64,000 bases of DNA from Henriciella sp. GTDB taxonomy: Bacteria > Pseudomonadota > Alphaproteobacteria > Caulobacterales > Hyphomonadaceae. The position numbers and the translations under genes were made by a program. The stretch lies in assembly GCA_017642885.1 (NCBI GenBank), contig JAEPOM010000016.1, positions 18,262 to 82,261 of the forward strand. Reading direction: 5' to 3'. The notes under the pieces were generated by a model. The model ran no database searches. It was not told the origin of the DNA and was given only the letters and a program-made list of their open reading frames with translations. Below, piece after piece: positions 25,098 through 34,361 of the stretch. The stretch's first letter is position 1; every line of letters starts with the position of its first letter.

Positions 25098-26146
25098 TCT
25101 TCGCGTTCGTGCACCATGAATACCGTACGCTGATTGCGGGCGCGCGCTTCCGGCGTGTCACTGGTATCCACCGGGTTTTGCGCGCCAAACCCGCGCGCAT
25201 CGATAGAGTCTCGATCAGCGAAAATGGACAGCTGGTCCCGGATCGCCGAAGCACGATTTTGAGATAGTTCCAGCACGTCCACATCGTCTGATGGTCCGGC
25301 GGCGTGCTGCCGGATTTCGATCTCGTAACCACGGCAAAGACTTGCCACTCCCGCAAGCGCGTCCATAAGCGGCTTGCTCGAATTCGCGACGATCGCCTCC
25401 CCTTCGACGAAGGCAATAGACTGGTCATCCATCGTTTCGAAAAAAGCATTGTCGCATTCGATCAACGATGGCGCATCGCTGAGTGTCAGCAAGGCCTCAC
25501 CAACCGGTTCCGTCTGACCGGCAACCGAAATCGCGTCGACAGCAACATATACCGTATCATCATCGTTTAGCTGAATACTGATCGCATTCATGGCAGCGCG
25601 GTAGGCGTCCTGCTTCGTTGCTCCATCCGGTGCCATTCCGTGCAGAATGACGACCTGGTTTTTGACATCGGCTTTCAACCAGGAGATCCGCATCGCGGCG
25701 AACGCATCATCCAGGGTGGAGGAGACATCAGCATTCTGGAACCGTAATTCGATATTGTTGACGACCTGCTGAACAGTCTCGCCGATCTTTGGATCTTTCT
25801 CGAAAGCATCCCTCGCATTTCGAAATCCATCGATCCGGCTGGCTTCGTTTGGTGCCAGGCCGCCAATCGTTGCGGTTTGGCCGTCCCAGGCCACCGTGAG
25901 CCATGGGAAACCCTGTCCGGCGAGACTGCGCCCGATACGCTGCGCCGTCAGGATAGACTGCTCGCCCCCCTGTTCATCCAATGAAGACACCGCAACTAGC
26001 TTGCCATCGATAAACTCGAAGAACTGCCCATCCGGAATGTCGACGCATTGGGCCGCGTTGGTTAAGGTCGCATCGCTGATCGGGTTGCAAGCCGCAAGGC
26101 CTGCGCCCAATACAATCGCAATCACGCCCGTGCGCGTTGAGTGCAT
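25094..26146 (-). CDS. OmpA family outer-membrane lipoprotein with BON-like repeats
   Basis: The 350-residue protein starts MHSTRTGVIAIVLGAGLAACN, a lipoprotein signal with lipobox LAAC. Residues about 60-200 look like two BON-type domains (PWLTVAWDGQTATIGGLAP and ISWLKADVKNQVVILHGMAP). The C-terminal 115 residues are an OmpA-like peptidoglycan-binding domain with ELSQNRASAIRDQL, FGAQNPV and ARNQRTVFMV. It would tether the outer membrane or a periplasmic complex to peptidoglycan, like ArfA-type proteins. The frame offers a start four codons upstream (26158). Confidence 0.84.
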   Translation of the reverse strand: MHSTRTGVIAIVLGAGLAACNPISDATLTNAAQCVDIPDGQFFEFIDGKLVAVSSLDEQGGEQSILTAQRIGRSLAGQGFPWLTVAWDGQTATIGGLAPNEASRIDGFRNARDAFEKDPKIGETVQQVVNNIELRFQNADVSSTLDDAFAAMRISWLKADVKNQVVILHGMAPDGATKQDAYRAAMNAISIQLNDDDTVYVAVDAISVAGQTEPVGEALLTLSDAPSLIECDNAFFETMDDQSIAFVEGEAIVANSSKPLMDALAGVASLCRGYEIEIRQHAAGPSDDVDVLELSQNRASAIRDQLSIFADRDSIDARGFGAQNPVDTSDTPEARARNQRTVFMVHERED

Positions 26147-26219
26147 ATCTCGCCCCAAATCTTACTCTACATCCGAGACCTAGCTCTGATCGCCGTATAT
26201 TGGAAGGGAATGCGTGGGA

Positions 26220-27509
26220 TTACTGGCGATATTCTTCGCCATTCTTGATGACAAATCCGACAGACTTAAGCACAGAGATATCGTCTAGAGGATCCTCCTC
26301 GAGAACCACCATGTCCGCGAACTTCCCTTCCTCGATCGTGCCGATCTGATCCGACATTTCCAGGTGCTCCGCCGCTACGATTGTCGCGGCACGAATGGCC
26401 TCCTCTGGCGTGAACCCCGCCTCGACCATCAGGACAAACTCTTCCGCATTGTCACCGTGCTTGGAGACGCCTGTATCGGTTCCAAACGCGATTTTCACAC
26501 CGCCCTCTCGTGCGCGGCGCATCATATCCACCATGAGCGGACCAATGATGGCAGCTTTTTCCCTGGACGGCGCTGGCAACCATGGTTGATCGGTCCAGCC
26601 AGAAACGGTGACACCCGCAAGCACGGTCGGAACCAAGGTCCCTCCGGTCGATTTGAAGAGATCGATTGTCTCGTCGTCGAGATAGGTACCGTGTTCGATC
26701 GATTGCACGCCGTTTCGCAGAGCGGCTTCTATGCCGCCCTTACCGTGTGCGTGAGCGGTCACTTTCCGGCCCATCATCTCAGCCGTCTCAACAATCGCGG
26801 CGATTTCGTCATCGAAGAACTGCTGTTCCAGGCCGGCCCTTGTGTTTGAGAGCACGCCGCCCGTCGCGGTGATCTTGATGACGTCTGCGCCGGAGCGGAT
26901 GGTTTCGCGCACCGCGCGGCGGCAATCGTCTACGCCGTTACACGCGTTCGGACCGGTAAAGATCTTGGTCAATGCGGGCGAGAACCCGTTCGCGTCGCCA
27001 TGGCCGCCGCTCGGCGTGATTGCGGCCCCCGACGCGCGGATTCTAGGTCCCGGAACCTTGCCAGCCCGAATCGCATCACGAAGTGAGAAAATCGCTTCAT
27101 TTGCACCGCCGACATCCTGAACCGTGGTAAAACCCGCCAGAAGTGTTTTCTTGGCATGGGACGCCCCGTCGAGCGCGGCGTCGACTTCAGAATCACTCAA
27201 AATGTTCAGCCGCATGGTCGGTGAGAATTCGCTGGTCAGATGAACGTGGCTGTCGATCAGACCTGGGATCACATAGGCATCTCGCAGATTGATCACCTTT
27301 GTGGAGTCCGTCTGATTTTTAAAGCCGCGCTCTATGCGGACAATACGTCCATCCTCGATCGTGATCGTGCGGTTTTTCAGGTAGCCTTCACCCGGCTGCG
27401 CAAGCAGGTAGCCTGCTTCGATCACTGTCTTGGTTTCCTGCGCCCCAGCGCCCGCAACAAATGCCAGTCCAGCCAGCGCGCCGAGGCAGGCTTTCGCGAA
27501 TGATTTCAT
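26220..27509 (-). CDS. Exported amidohydrolase family protein
   Basis: The 429-residue protein has a signal peptide (MKSFAKACLGALAGLAFVAGAGA) and the amidohydrolase-superfamily metal site: HVHL in IDSHVHLTSEF, a putative carboxylated-lysine or equivalent position in ADVIKITATGG, His in TAHAHG and IEHGTYLDD, and the catalytic Asp in FGTDTGVSKHG. This is the imidazolonepropionase/Xaa-Pro-dipeptidase-like branch, whose exported members often hydrolyse dipeptides containing Pro, Lys or Arg. The substrate is undetermined. It sits alone, 73 bp downstream of the OmpA-like gene start on the same strand. Confidence 0.88.
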   Translation of the reverse strand: MKSFAKACLGALAGLAFVAGAGAQETKTVIEAGYLLAQPGEGYLKNRTITIEDGRIVRIERGFKNQTDSTKVINLRDAYVIPGLIDSHVHLTSEFSPTMRLNILSDSEVDAALDGASHAKKTLLAGFTTVQDVGGANEAIFSLRDAIRAGKVPGPRIRASGAAITPSGGHGDANGFSPALTKIFTGPNACNGVDDCRRAVRETIRSGADVIKITATGGVLSNTRAGLEQQFFDDEIAAIVETAEMMGRKVTAHAHGKGGIEAALRNGVQSIEHGTYLDDETIDLFKSTGGTLVPTVLAGVTVSGWTDQPWLPAPSREKAAIIGPLMVDMMRRAREGGVKIAFGTDTGVSKHGDNAEEFVLMVEAGFTPEEAIRAATIVAAEHLEMSDQIGTIEEGKFADMVVLEEDPLDDISVLKSVGFVIKNGEEYRQ

Positions 27510-27631
27510 CGTACTCTCCCGTTTTCAGCACCTTGAACCTCGCTGCTATGATCCGCAAGTCTGAGAGCGGTCGCGGCCTTGGATTTGCCGGAATCTTCAC
27601 GCATGTTTGAATGGTCAGGAAAGGAACCAAG

Positions 27632-28489
27632 ATGAGATCATGGTTGTTTGCATTGCTGGGCGCATTGGCTATTGCGCCGCTTGTACAGGCCCAAGTTCAG
27701 GACCACGCTCAGGCAATAGGTGCACCAGCGTTCGACCGCCCAGACGCAAGAACCGACCAACTGGTCGAGCAATGTCTGGCGACCGAGGGCGTTACGATGC
27801 TCGAGGGCACGGATGTAATCTGCTATAACGCGGCAATCTTCCCCGAACAGTTCTTGAAACTGAATGCCCTCCCTGAAGCTAGCCGGATCATCATAACCAG
27901 CCCGGGCGGAAACGTGGCGACAGCGCGCGGAATGAGCACCATTCTGGACAATCGTGGTGAGCCAGCGGTGATCGCGGGCCAATGCATGTCCGCCTGCGCC
28001 ATGGTCATTCTGCCTGGTCTTGATGAAGTCCATATCCACCACTCGGCGCATATTGCCGTTCACGGGATCACGATGATGGACTATCGAACCTGGTGGGGCT
28101 GGTTGAAAAATGATGCCCCGCCTACCCCAATTGCACTCATGTCAGCGCAGCTTGGCTATGATTTCGGATACGTCATGCACCGCAGCGGCGCTGATCACAT
28201 GCGCGATCACCTCAAGGGTCAACGTGTCGATGTCGCCTATATCGAGCGTATCAGCTTAAAAATGCTGGATGCCGCGCTCGACCATGAGTGCCGGGTCGAT
28301 CCGAAGGACTATTGGGGTATGCTTGATGCGAAACACATTCGCGCGTTCCTTGGTGACCGGATCGTCAGGATGGAAGCTTTCGCGCAGTCGTGGAGCGACC
28401 CGAACAATCAAGTTTACAAAGAGATCACCGAACCGATCTCCGATGAGACGTACATCTTCAATAGAGACCTGGACGGCGCAGACTGCTGA
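27632..28489 (+). CDS. Exported ClpP/crotonase-like serine-protease-fold protein of unknown function
   Basis: The 285-residue protein begins MRSWLFALLGALAIAPLVQA, a clear signal peptide. The following domain shows ASRIIITSPGGNVATARGM and GQCMSACAMVILPG, matching the two core motifs of exported ClpP/crotonase-fold proteins (oxyanion-loop S-P-G-G and a nucleophile Ser in the x-S-A-C turn). Then come two histidines in VHIHHSAHIAVHG. Homologous hypothetical periplasmic proteins are common in alphaproteobacteria; activity is not established. The start at 27632 is chosen because GGAAAGGA lies just upstream; the frame itself opens at 27611. Confidence 0.7.
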   Translation: MRSWLFALLGALAIAPLVQAQVQDHAQAIGAPAFDRPDARTDQLVEQCLATEGVTMLEGTDVICYNAAIFPEQFLKLNALPEASRIIITSPGGNVATARGMSTILDNRGEPAVIAGQCMSACAMVILPGLDEVHIHHSAHIAVHGITMMDYRTWWGWLKNDAPPTPIALMSAQLGYDFGYVMHRSGADHMRDHLKGQRVDVAYIERISLKMLDAALDHECRVDPKDYWGMLDAKHIRAFLGDRIVRMEAFAQSWSDPNNQVYKEITEPISDETYIFNRDLDGADC

Positions 28490-28598
28490 GGCATTTTTTG
28501 CAAGCGTCTCAATAAATCCAAACTGAACTTTCCGCTCTTGCGGGAAGATCTGAACCATGCCAACAGATGCAAATCATTCTCATTTGCAGGAGAGCTTC

Positions 28599-28826
28599 AT
28601 GTGCTATCATTTCCAGTCCAGCGATATGCTTGAATGGCTGAAAACCCAGGTCCGCGTCATTGAAGCGTGGCGCGAAGACGTGGCCAGCCGACCGGATCTC
28701 GATATGGATTTGATCACGCGGATAGAGCAACACTATCAATGGCTGACCGCGGAGGTCATGAATTTGGAGACAGGCTTAACCCGTCGCGTAAACAAATCGG
28801 CCCTTGGAAGGCTGCGTGCGATCTAG
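28599..28826 (+). CDS. Small hypothetical protein, 75 aa
   Basis: The chosen start (MCYHFQSSDMLEWLK) follows CAGGAGAG with good spacing; an upstream ATG at 28557 has no such site. The protein is mostly helical and acidic-amphipathic (RVIEAWREDVASRPD, LITRIEQHYQWLTAEV) with a basic C-terminus (TRRVNKSALGRLR). No family is recognised. It converges on the hotdog protein gene with a 1-bp gap. Confidence 0.58.
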   Translation: MCYHFQSSDMLEWLKTQVRVIEAWREDVASRPDLDMDLITRIEQHYQWLTAEVMNLETGLTRRVNKSALGRLRAI

Positions 28827-28827
28827 C

Positions 28828-29757
28828 TCAAGCCAGTAATTCGGACGGATAGCCTTCATAGGAATGCTTCAGCACGCCGTGATTGAGCAGTGTCTCGGCT
28901 TTCTGAACTGTGCCCGTCGCATCAAAAATGCGGGTCCGGGTCCAATAATTCTCAGTTCGCCGCCCCTGGGACAGGCCAACAATCTCACGGCGAATGAGAT
29001 AAGGCTCATCGACGAAGACCGGACCGTCCAGATAGCGAATTTCCAGATCCGCAAAAAGGCCAATCGCTGGGCCTTTTACCGGAAATCCAGCCAATCGATT
29101 GGTGTACTCAGCGAGGACGCTGATCATCTCGGTTGGAATGATGGCTCGCTCCCAGGGAGACGCCTCGGCACTGTCATACCAGGTCGAGCGTTCTGTAATC
29201 TTCTGGAGCTTCTCATTCAGCGAAAACGGGTAAAGAGCGCCCATATTCTGGTCCGCTGCCATCCGGATCGGCTCATCCTGTTTGCCAACCATACCAACGG
29301 TCAGATCGGAAAGGATCACCAGCTCGCCGGCTGGGCGAAGCTTTTCCATCCGGGCTTCCAGCAAGGTCTGACCATGATCCGGCCCAAGCGTGGCTGACGC
29401 TTCCAGCACCGGAGTACCATCTGACTTTTCGGCCCAGCACTCTGCGCTCGTGTCGGAAACAGGCTTCACGAAGACGCGGACCTCTTCGCCCTCAACCACC
29501 ATGTTCTTATAATGGCAGGAGATGCAGCCTTGCTCGAACCAGGCCTGCCCCCAAAGCCGCACAAGCAGGGGATCGAACTGACTGAAATGTGTCGGCCCCT
29601 CAATTGGACCCGCTTTGAATCCAAGCCGTTCGGCTTCGGCGTCATCATGGATGGATTTATGTCCGCCATATTCCTGTTCGATCAGCATGTTTGCAGGTGA
29701 TCGAAACGGACCGCTCAGGACTCCGTCTTGCTCCGAAATCGGCGTGTCGAAACTCAT
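28828..29757 (-). CDS. Double-hotdog (MaoC-like) protein of unknown substrate
   Basis: The 309-residue protein has two hotdog-like halves. The first carries GPIEGPTHFSQFDPLLVRLWG, where MaoC dehydratases have their His-containing turn. The second includes IPTEMISVLAEYTNRLAGF and FADLEIRYLDGPVFVDEPY. The complete catalytic D-x-x-x-H motif is not clear, so hydratase activity is uncertain. Its start overlaps the stop of the upstream phosphotransferase gene (ATGA, 29754-29757), a strong sign of co-translation, so the pair probably acts on the same acyl-CoA-type substrate. Confidence 0.72.
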   Translation of the reverse strand: MSFDTPISEQDGVLSGPFRSPANMLIEQEYGGHKSIHDDAEAERLGFKAGPIEGPTHFSQFDPLLVRLWGQAWFEQGCISCHYKNMVVEGEEVRVFVKPVSDTSAECWAEKSDGTPVLEASATLGPDHGQTLLEARMEKLRPAGELVILSDLTVGMVGKQDEPIRMAADQNMGALYPFSLNEKLQKITERSTWYDSAEASPWERAIIPTEMISVLAEYTNRLAGFPVKGPAIGLFADLEIRYLDGPVFVDEPYLIRREIVGLSQGRRTENYWTRTRIFDATGTVQKAETLLNHGVLKHSYEGYPSELLA

Positions 29758-30842
29758 CCTTCCATCCCGGCTTTACGGGCGCAGTCCGCCGCGAACTCCG
29801 CGAGCGGTGCGACCCGTGCCTCCATGGTCGCCGCCGCTGCGTTGGACGCTGTCCCATCACGAACACGGCCTACTATGCCTTGGCAAATCGCGGCTAGGCG
29901 GAACGCGTTATACGCGAAGTAAAAGTCAACTTCCGGCAGGCCATCCCGGCCCGTGTGCTCGCAATAGAGCGCCGTGTATTCTTCCATGGTCGGGATGCCA
30001 TAGGCTTTCATGTCATCAATATCGACCAGGGCCCCGCGAGAGGGATCAGAACTCGGCATGACCCAATTCATCAGGTGATACGTAAAGTCTGCCAGTGGGT
30101 CGCCCAGCGTGCAAAGCTCCCAATCGAGGACGGCAATCACTTTCGGCTCCGTCGGATGCAGGATCATATTGTCGAGGCGATAGTCGCCATGCACGATCGT
30201 CGTCCTGTCGCCATCCGGAATATTCTTCGGCAACCATTCGATCAGCGCATCCATTTCCGGGATTTTCTTGGTTTCGGAGGCAACATATTGCTTGGTCCAG
30301 CGGTGGGTCTGGCGAGCGATATAATCGCCTTCCTTGCCGAAGCCTTCGAGGCCGGCAGCGCGCCAATCCACATTGTGTAGATCTGCGAACGTCTTGATCT
30401 TGGCTTCGTAGATCGCACGGCGCTCCGACGGCTCCAGGTCCGGCAACGTCCCGTCCCAGAGAATCCGGCCTTCGACGCAATCCATGACGTAGAATATCGT
30501 ACCCACCACACTCTCATCCATGCAGAGACCGTACGGCCGCGCGACTGGGAACCCGAGCGGGTAGAGCGCGTCAATGACCCGAAATTCGCGGTCTACCGCA
30601 TGCGCGGAAGGCAGCAATTTACCCGGGGGCTTGCGGCGCATCACATAGGTCTTGCCACCCGCGAACAATTTATAGGTCGGATTGGACTGGCCACCTTTGA
30701 ACTGTTTGACCGTCAGAGGGCCTTCAAACCCTTCAACATTCTCGACCATCCAGGCTTCGAGACTGGCCTCATCAAATTTGTGGCTATCGACCACATCTTT
30801 AGTGCCGGTGAACATTTCTTGTGCATTGCCGCTGTGGACCAT
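29754..30842 (-). CDS. Phosphotransferase family protein (ACAD10/11-type kinase-like)
   Basis: At 362 residues it has the aminoglycoside-phosphotransferase-like kinase fold: QFKGGQSNPTYKLFAGGKTYVMRRKPPG (nucleotide-binding Lys), catalytic loop IVHGDYRLDNMILHP and metal site VIAVLDWELCTLGDPLADF. In bacteria this branch usually sits with acyl-CoA dehydrogenases and synthetases. In mammals the equivalent domain of ACAD10/11 phosphorylates 4-hydroxy fatty acyl-CoA. A similar role in hydroxy-fatty-acid use is a reasonable inference, supported by the overlapping hotdog gene. Confidence 0.88.
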   Translation of the reverse strand: MVHSGNAQEMFTGTKDVVDSHKFDEASLEAWMVENVEGFEGPLTVKQFKGGQSNPTYKLFAGGKTYVMRRKPPGKLLPSAHAVDREFRVIDALYPLGFPVARPYGLCMDESVVGTIFYVMDCVEGRILWDGTLPDLEPSERRAIYEAKIKTFADLHNVDWRAAGLEGFGKEGDYIARQTHRWTKQYVASETKKIPEMDALIEWLPKNIPDGDRTTIVHGDYRLDNMILHPTEPKVIAVLDWELCTLGDPLADFTYHLMNWVMPSSDPSRGALVDIDDMKAYGIPTMEEYTALYCEHTGRDGLPEVDFYFAYNAFRLAAICQGIVGRVRDGTASNAAAATMEARVAPLAEFAADCARKAGMEG

Positions 30843-30919
30843 GGCGCACCTCCCAAAGTGGAATTCTCTTCTGAAACCTGTTTAGCGAAGCCGTCACGCG
30901 CGACAAGTCAGACGCAGGG

Positions 30920-31327
30920 TCAGCTGCGCGGTCGAAGCGCCAGAATGGCTTCGGAAGCGTCTTTGGCGCGCGCTTCCGGCACGAAAATATGATCATGGTG
31001 GAATGCGGCGACGGCGTTGCAGGGAATTCCTGCCTCAGAGAGCGCTGCCGCCACCCGCGCAAGGAACCCCACAGCTTGCAAATCGGAGTAAACAGTCAGC
31101 TCAAGCCACGCCCAACGATTGGCTTCGGGCGTTTCGTCTGTGGCCTGGGTCACAACCGTCAGCCCCTCACGCTCTTGAAATAGCATTGCGATGCCGCGCG
31201 TATCCTTGAGATTGACCAGCTCGACCCATGAGGCCTGGTCCGCCGCGATTGTCTCGAACCGCCACACGCCATCATGCTGTTCGACTTGCAAGCTCGATAG
31301 AAGCGTCGAGAGGTCTCGTTCTGCCAC
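30920..31327 (-). CDS. ACT domain-containing protein
   Basis: The 135-residue protein consists of two ACT-like halves: GVWRFETIAADQASWVELVN with LFQEREGLTVVT, and WAWLELTVYSDLQAVGFLA with AFHHDHIFVPE. This matches the small ACT_7/CASTOR-like proteins of alphaproteobacteria, thought to bind amino acids. No catalytic domain is attached. Its start shares one base with the purD stop at 31327, so it is translated from the purD transcript. Whether it influences purine synthesis is unknown. Confidence 0.8.
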   Translation of the reverse strand: MAERDLSTLLSSLQVEQHDGVWRFETIAADQASWVELVNLKDTRGIAMLFQEREGLTVVTQATDETPEANRWAWLELTVYSDLQAVGFLARVAAALSEAGIPCNAVAAFHHDHIFVPEARAKDASEAILALRPRS

Positions 31328-32616
31328 TATTTCAGGGCCCGCCAGCCAATATCTCTGCGATTGAAGCCTTGCGGCCAGTTGATCGCGTCTACTCCCGCAT
31401 AAGCACTATCAACCGCGGCGCGCAGATCAGGCCCCGTAGCGGTAACCCCCAGCACCCGACCACCGACCGCAATCAGCTTTCCGTCGCTGTCTTTGTCCGT
31501 GCCCGCATGGAACACCGTGACGTTTTCAACCGCATCGGCCGCCTCGACCCCTTCAATGATCGAGCCTTTGGCATAGGATTCCGGGTAGCCTTCGGTTGCC
31601 ATCACAACACATGCGGTTGGTTGGAACGCATTTACGCCCATCATTTCAGCGACTTCACGATGGCCATGCACCAGACCGCCTGTCGCGCAGATCAGCAGCG
31701 CAGGCACGATATCACCGGGCAATCCCGCCATCAGGACCTGACATTCCGGATCTCCAAATCGAGCGTTGAACTCGACCACTCTCGGACCAGACTCGGTCAC
31801 CATGATCCCGACATAAAGCACGCCCTGATACGGCATGCCTTGTTCTGCCATGCCCGAGAGCAGCGGCTCAACGATGAGCGTTTGAACCAGCTCCATGATC
31901 CGGGGTGTAACGACAGGCGCAGGTGCGTAAGATCCCATGCCGCCCGTATTCGGTCCCTTGTCGCCATCACCAACGCGCTTGTGATCCTGGGCCGGCGGCA
32001 AATAAATTGCGCCGTCGCCATCGGTCAGCACGAAGATAGACGCTTCTTCGCCGTCCATGAACTCTTCGATCACGACTTCAGTCGAGGCATCCCCGAACTT
32101 GCCGGTCATCATGGCTTCGACTTCGTTTTCAGCCTCTTCGAGTGTGTCGCAGATGACGACACCCTTCCCTGCCGCAAGGCCATCGGCCTTGATCACATAA
32201 GGGGCGTCCATCGTTTCGAGGAAATCGAGCGCCTCAGTGAGATCCGTGAACCGGCCATAGGCGGCGGTCGGGATATCAAACTGCTTCATCATGTCCTTTG
32301 AGAAACCCTTGGAGCTTTCCAATTGCGCCGCTTTCTCGCTCGGCCCGAACACATCAAATCCTCGGGCACGCAGAGCATCGGACAATCCCGCGGCCAGCGG
32401 GGCCTCAGGACCGATGACAATCAGGTCAGGTGAGAGCTGCAAGACCAGTTCCTGCATCTTGTGCAGATCGGTTGGCTCGACGTCGAAACAGGGGCCAATC
32501 GCATCCATTCCGGGATTGCCCGGCGTGCAGAACACTTCGTCGACGATTTCAGACTTCGCGATTTTCCATGCGAGGGCGTGTTCGCGGCCGCCCGATCCGA
32601 CAACAAGAACTTTCAT
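31327..32616 (-). CDS. purD: Phosphoribosylamine-glycine ligase
   Basis: The 429-residue protein has the start MKVLVVGSGGREHALAWKI, the ATP-grasp lysine region VIKADGLAAGKGVVI, GPNTGGMGSYAPAP and FNARFGDPECQVLM. It joins glycine to phosphoribosylamine with ATP, the second step of purine synthesis; purF, the first step, lies at 58.8-60.2 kb. It overlaps the ACT gene and diverges from xseA across 124 bp with no recognisable purine regulatory site. Confidence 0.97.
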   Translation of the reverse strand: MKVLVVGSGGREHALAWKIAKSEIVDEVFCTPGNPGMDAIGPCFDVEPTDLHKMQELVLQLSPDLIVIGPEAPLAAGLSDALRARGFDVFGPSEKAAQLESSKGFSKDMMKQFDIPTAAYGRFTDLTEALDFLETMDAPYVIKADGLAAGKGVVICDTLEEAENEVEAMMTGKFGDASTEVVIEEFMDGEEASIFVLTDGDGAIYLPPAQDHKRVGDGDKGPNTGGMGSYAPAPVVTPRIMELVQTLIVEPLLSGMAEQGMPYQGVLYVGIMVTESGPRVVEFNARFGDPECQVLMAGLPGDIVPALLICATGGLVHGHREVAEMMGVNAFQPTACVVMATEGYPESYAKGSIIEGVEAADAVENVTVFHAGTDKDSDGKLIAVGGRVLGVTATGPDLRAAVDSAYAGVDAINWPQGFNRRDIGWRALK

Positions 32617-32740
32617 GCGCGCAGCTACTGGACCGGACTGGATGAGGGATCAAGTCCCCAGTTGAAGGCTGCTCCTAAAACAAGCTGGCAACGCGTAGAC
32701 AAAGGGTGACGCACGAGACCGTCGACGCTAAGTTCAAATT

Positions 32741-34282
32741 ATGGCTGATTCACCCGCGTCCAACATGCCCGAACTCACCGTTTCAGAGCTGTCTTCGGCG
32801 CTGAAGCGAACGATTGAGACGGCCTATGACCATGTCCGCGTGCGCGGGGAACTTGGCCGGGTGACGATCGCGCGCTCCGGTCATATGTATGCTGACCTGA
32901 AGGACGAAAAAGCGGTCCTCAATACGATTATGTGGAAAGGTCAGGTCTCTCGCCTGCCCTTCCGCCCGGAAGAAGGCCTGGAGGTTATCGCGACGGGGCG
33001 GATGTCGACTTATCCCGGACGATCCAATTATCAGCTGATCGCTGACGATATGCGTCCGGCTGGCGTCGGCGCGCTGATGGCTCTGCTGGAAGAGCGAAAG
33101 AAGAAACTCGCCGCTGAGGGCTTGTTCGATCAGCAGCATAAAAAGCCGTTGCCCTTCTTGCCGCGCACCGTCGGGGTCGTCACCTCGCCGACCGGCGCCG
33201 TTATCCGAGACATCCTCCATCGCATCCGGGACAGGTTTCCCGTGCGCGTCATTTTGTGGCCGGCTCTGGTCCAGGGCGATACCGCGGCCCCGCAAATCAC
33301 CGCAGCCATTCGCGGCTTCAACGAAATGACTGGTGCAAACCGACCCGATGTCCTGATTGTCGGTCGCGGCGGCGGTTCGATTGAAGACCTTTGGCCGTTC
33401 AATGAAGAAGACGTGGTGCGCGCCGCCTTTGAGAGCGAGATCCCACTCATCTCAGCTGTCGGACACGAGACGGACACCACGCTGATCGACTTCGTCTCTG
33501 ATGCGCGCGCACCAACGCCGACCGGTGCAGCTGAAATCGCCGTCCCCGTCCGATCCGATCTGCAATTGCAAATCGGCGATATGGAACAACGTCTCAAACG
33601 CGCACTGGTGCGATACATCAAGCGAGGTCAGGATCGGATTGAGGCAAACCGGCTACCACCGCCGAACCGTCTGCTCGACGCCAAACGCCAGCGATACGAT
33701 GCGGTCGCCGATCGCCTGCCCTCTGCCGTGCGGACACTGGTGCAACGAAACCGTGCGAAGCTCGATACGATCAGTGCGGGGCTGATCAGCCCGAAGCAAA
33801 TCGTCTCCGCCAAGCTCGCCAAACTCGAAAACCTTTCCATGCGCCTAGGGTCTGGATTGGCGAGCGCGGCTTCGAGGAAACGGATCGCGTTTGCGAAAAC
33901 TGCGTCGCGCCTGCGCCCTGAACCGGTAGCCGCTGATGCGAAACGAGCACGGACAGCACTCACTGACGCAGCCCGACGCGCCCGCCCAGCGCTGAACAGG
34001 ATCTGGGATGCGAAGCAAACCGCACTGAGCGCGCAAGCGAAACTCCTAGAGACGCTGTCCTATCAGGCAACTCTCGATCGCGGGTACGCAATTGTGCGCG
34101 ACGACAAAGGTAAAGTGCTGCGCACCGCTAAAGCGGTGACGGCATCCAGTCAGGTCGACCTGACCCTCTCCGACGGCACCGTTTCGCTCAAGCCGTCCGG
34201 CCAAGCTGCGGCGCCGACGCCATCGAGGCCTCCGAAAACAAAGCCGAAAACGGATCCAACCGATCAAGGTGATTTGTTCTAG
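32741..34282 (+). CDS. xseA: Exodeoxyribonuclease VII large subunit
   Basis: The 513-residue protein has the N-terminal OB fold (ELTVSELSSALKRTIETAYD, VRVRGELGRVTIARSGHMY) and the catalytic region VGVVTSPTGAVIRDILHRI, VGRGGGSIEDLWPFNEEDV, AVGHETDTTLIDFVSD, APTPTGAAEIAVPV. A long helical coiled segment and a C-terminal LDRGYAIVRD motif follow. With XseB it degrades single-stranded DNA. The C-terminus carries a low-complexity Pro/Lys/Thr tail. The small-subunit gene is not in the window. Confidence 0.96.
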   Translation: MADSPASNMPELTVSELSSALKRTIETAYDHVRVRGELGRVTIARSGHMYADLKDEKAVLNTIMWKGQVSRLPFRPEEGLEVIATGRMSTYPGRSNYQLIADDMRPAGVGALMALLEERKKKLAAEGLFDQQHKKPLPFLPRTVGVVTSPTGAVIRDILHRIRDRFPVRVILWPALVQGDTAAPQITAAIRGFNEMTGANRPDVLIVGRGGGSIEDLWPFNEEDVVRAAFESEIPLISAVGHETDTTLIDFVSDARAPTPTGAAEIAVPVRSDLQLQIGDMEQRLKRALVRYIKRGQDRIEANRLPPPNRLLDAKRQRYDAVADRLPSAVRTLVQRNRAKLDTISAGLISPKQIVSAKLAKLENLSMRLGSGLASAASRKRIAFAKTASRLRPEPVAADAKRARTALTDAARRARPALNRIWDAKQTALSAQAKLLETLSYQATLDRGYAIVRDDKGKVLRTAKAVTASSQVDLTLSDGTVSLKPSGQAAAPTPSRPPKTKPKTDPTDQGDLF

Positions 34283-34361
34283 GCTCTTGCCCCTGCGGCG
34301 GCCCTTTTCGATAGGCAATTCATCGCTAAGCTCAAAAAAAAGCTTTTGGAGGCCCGGCGAC

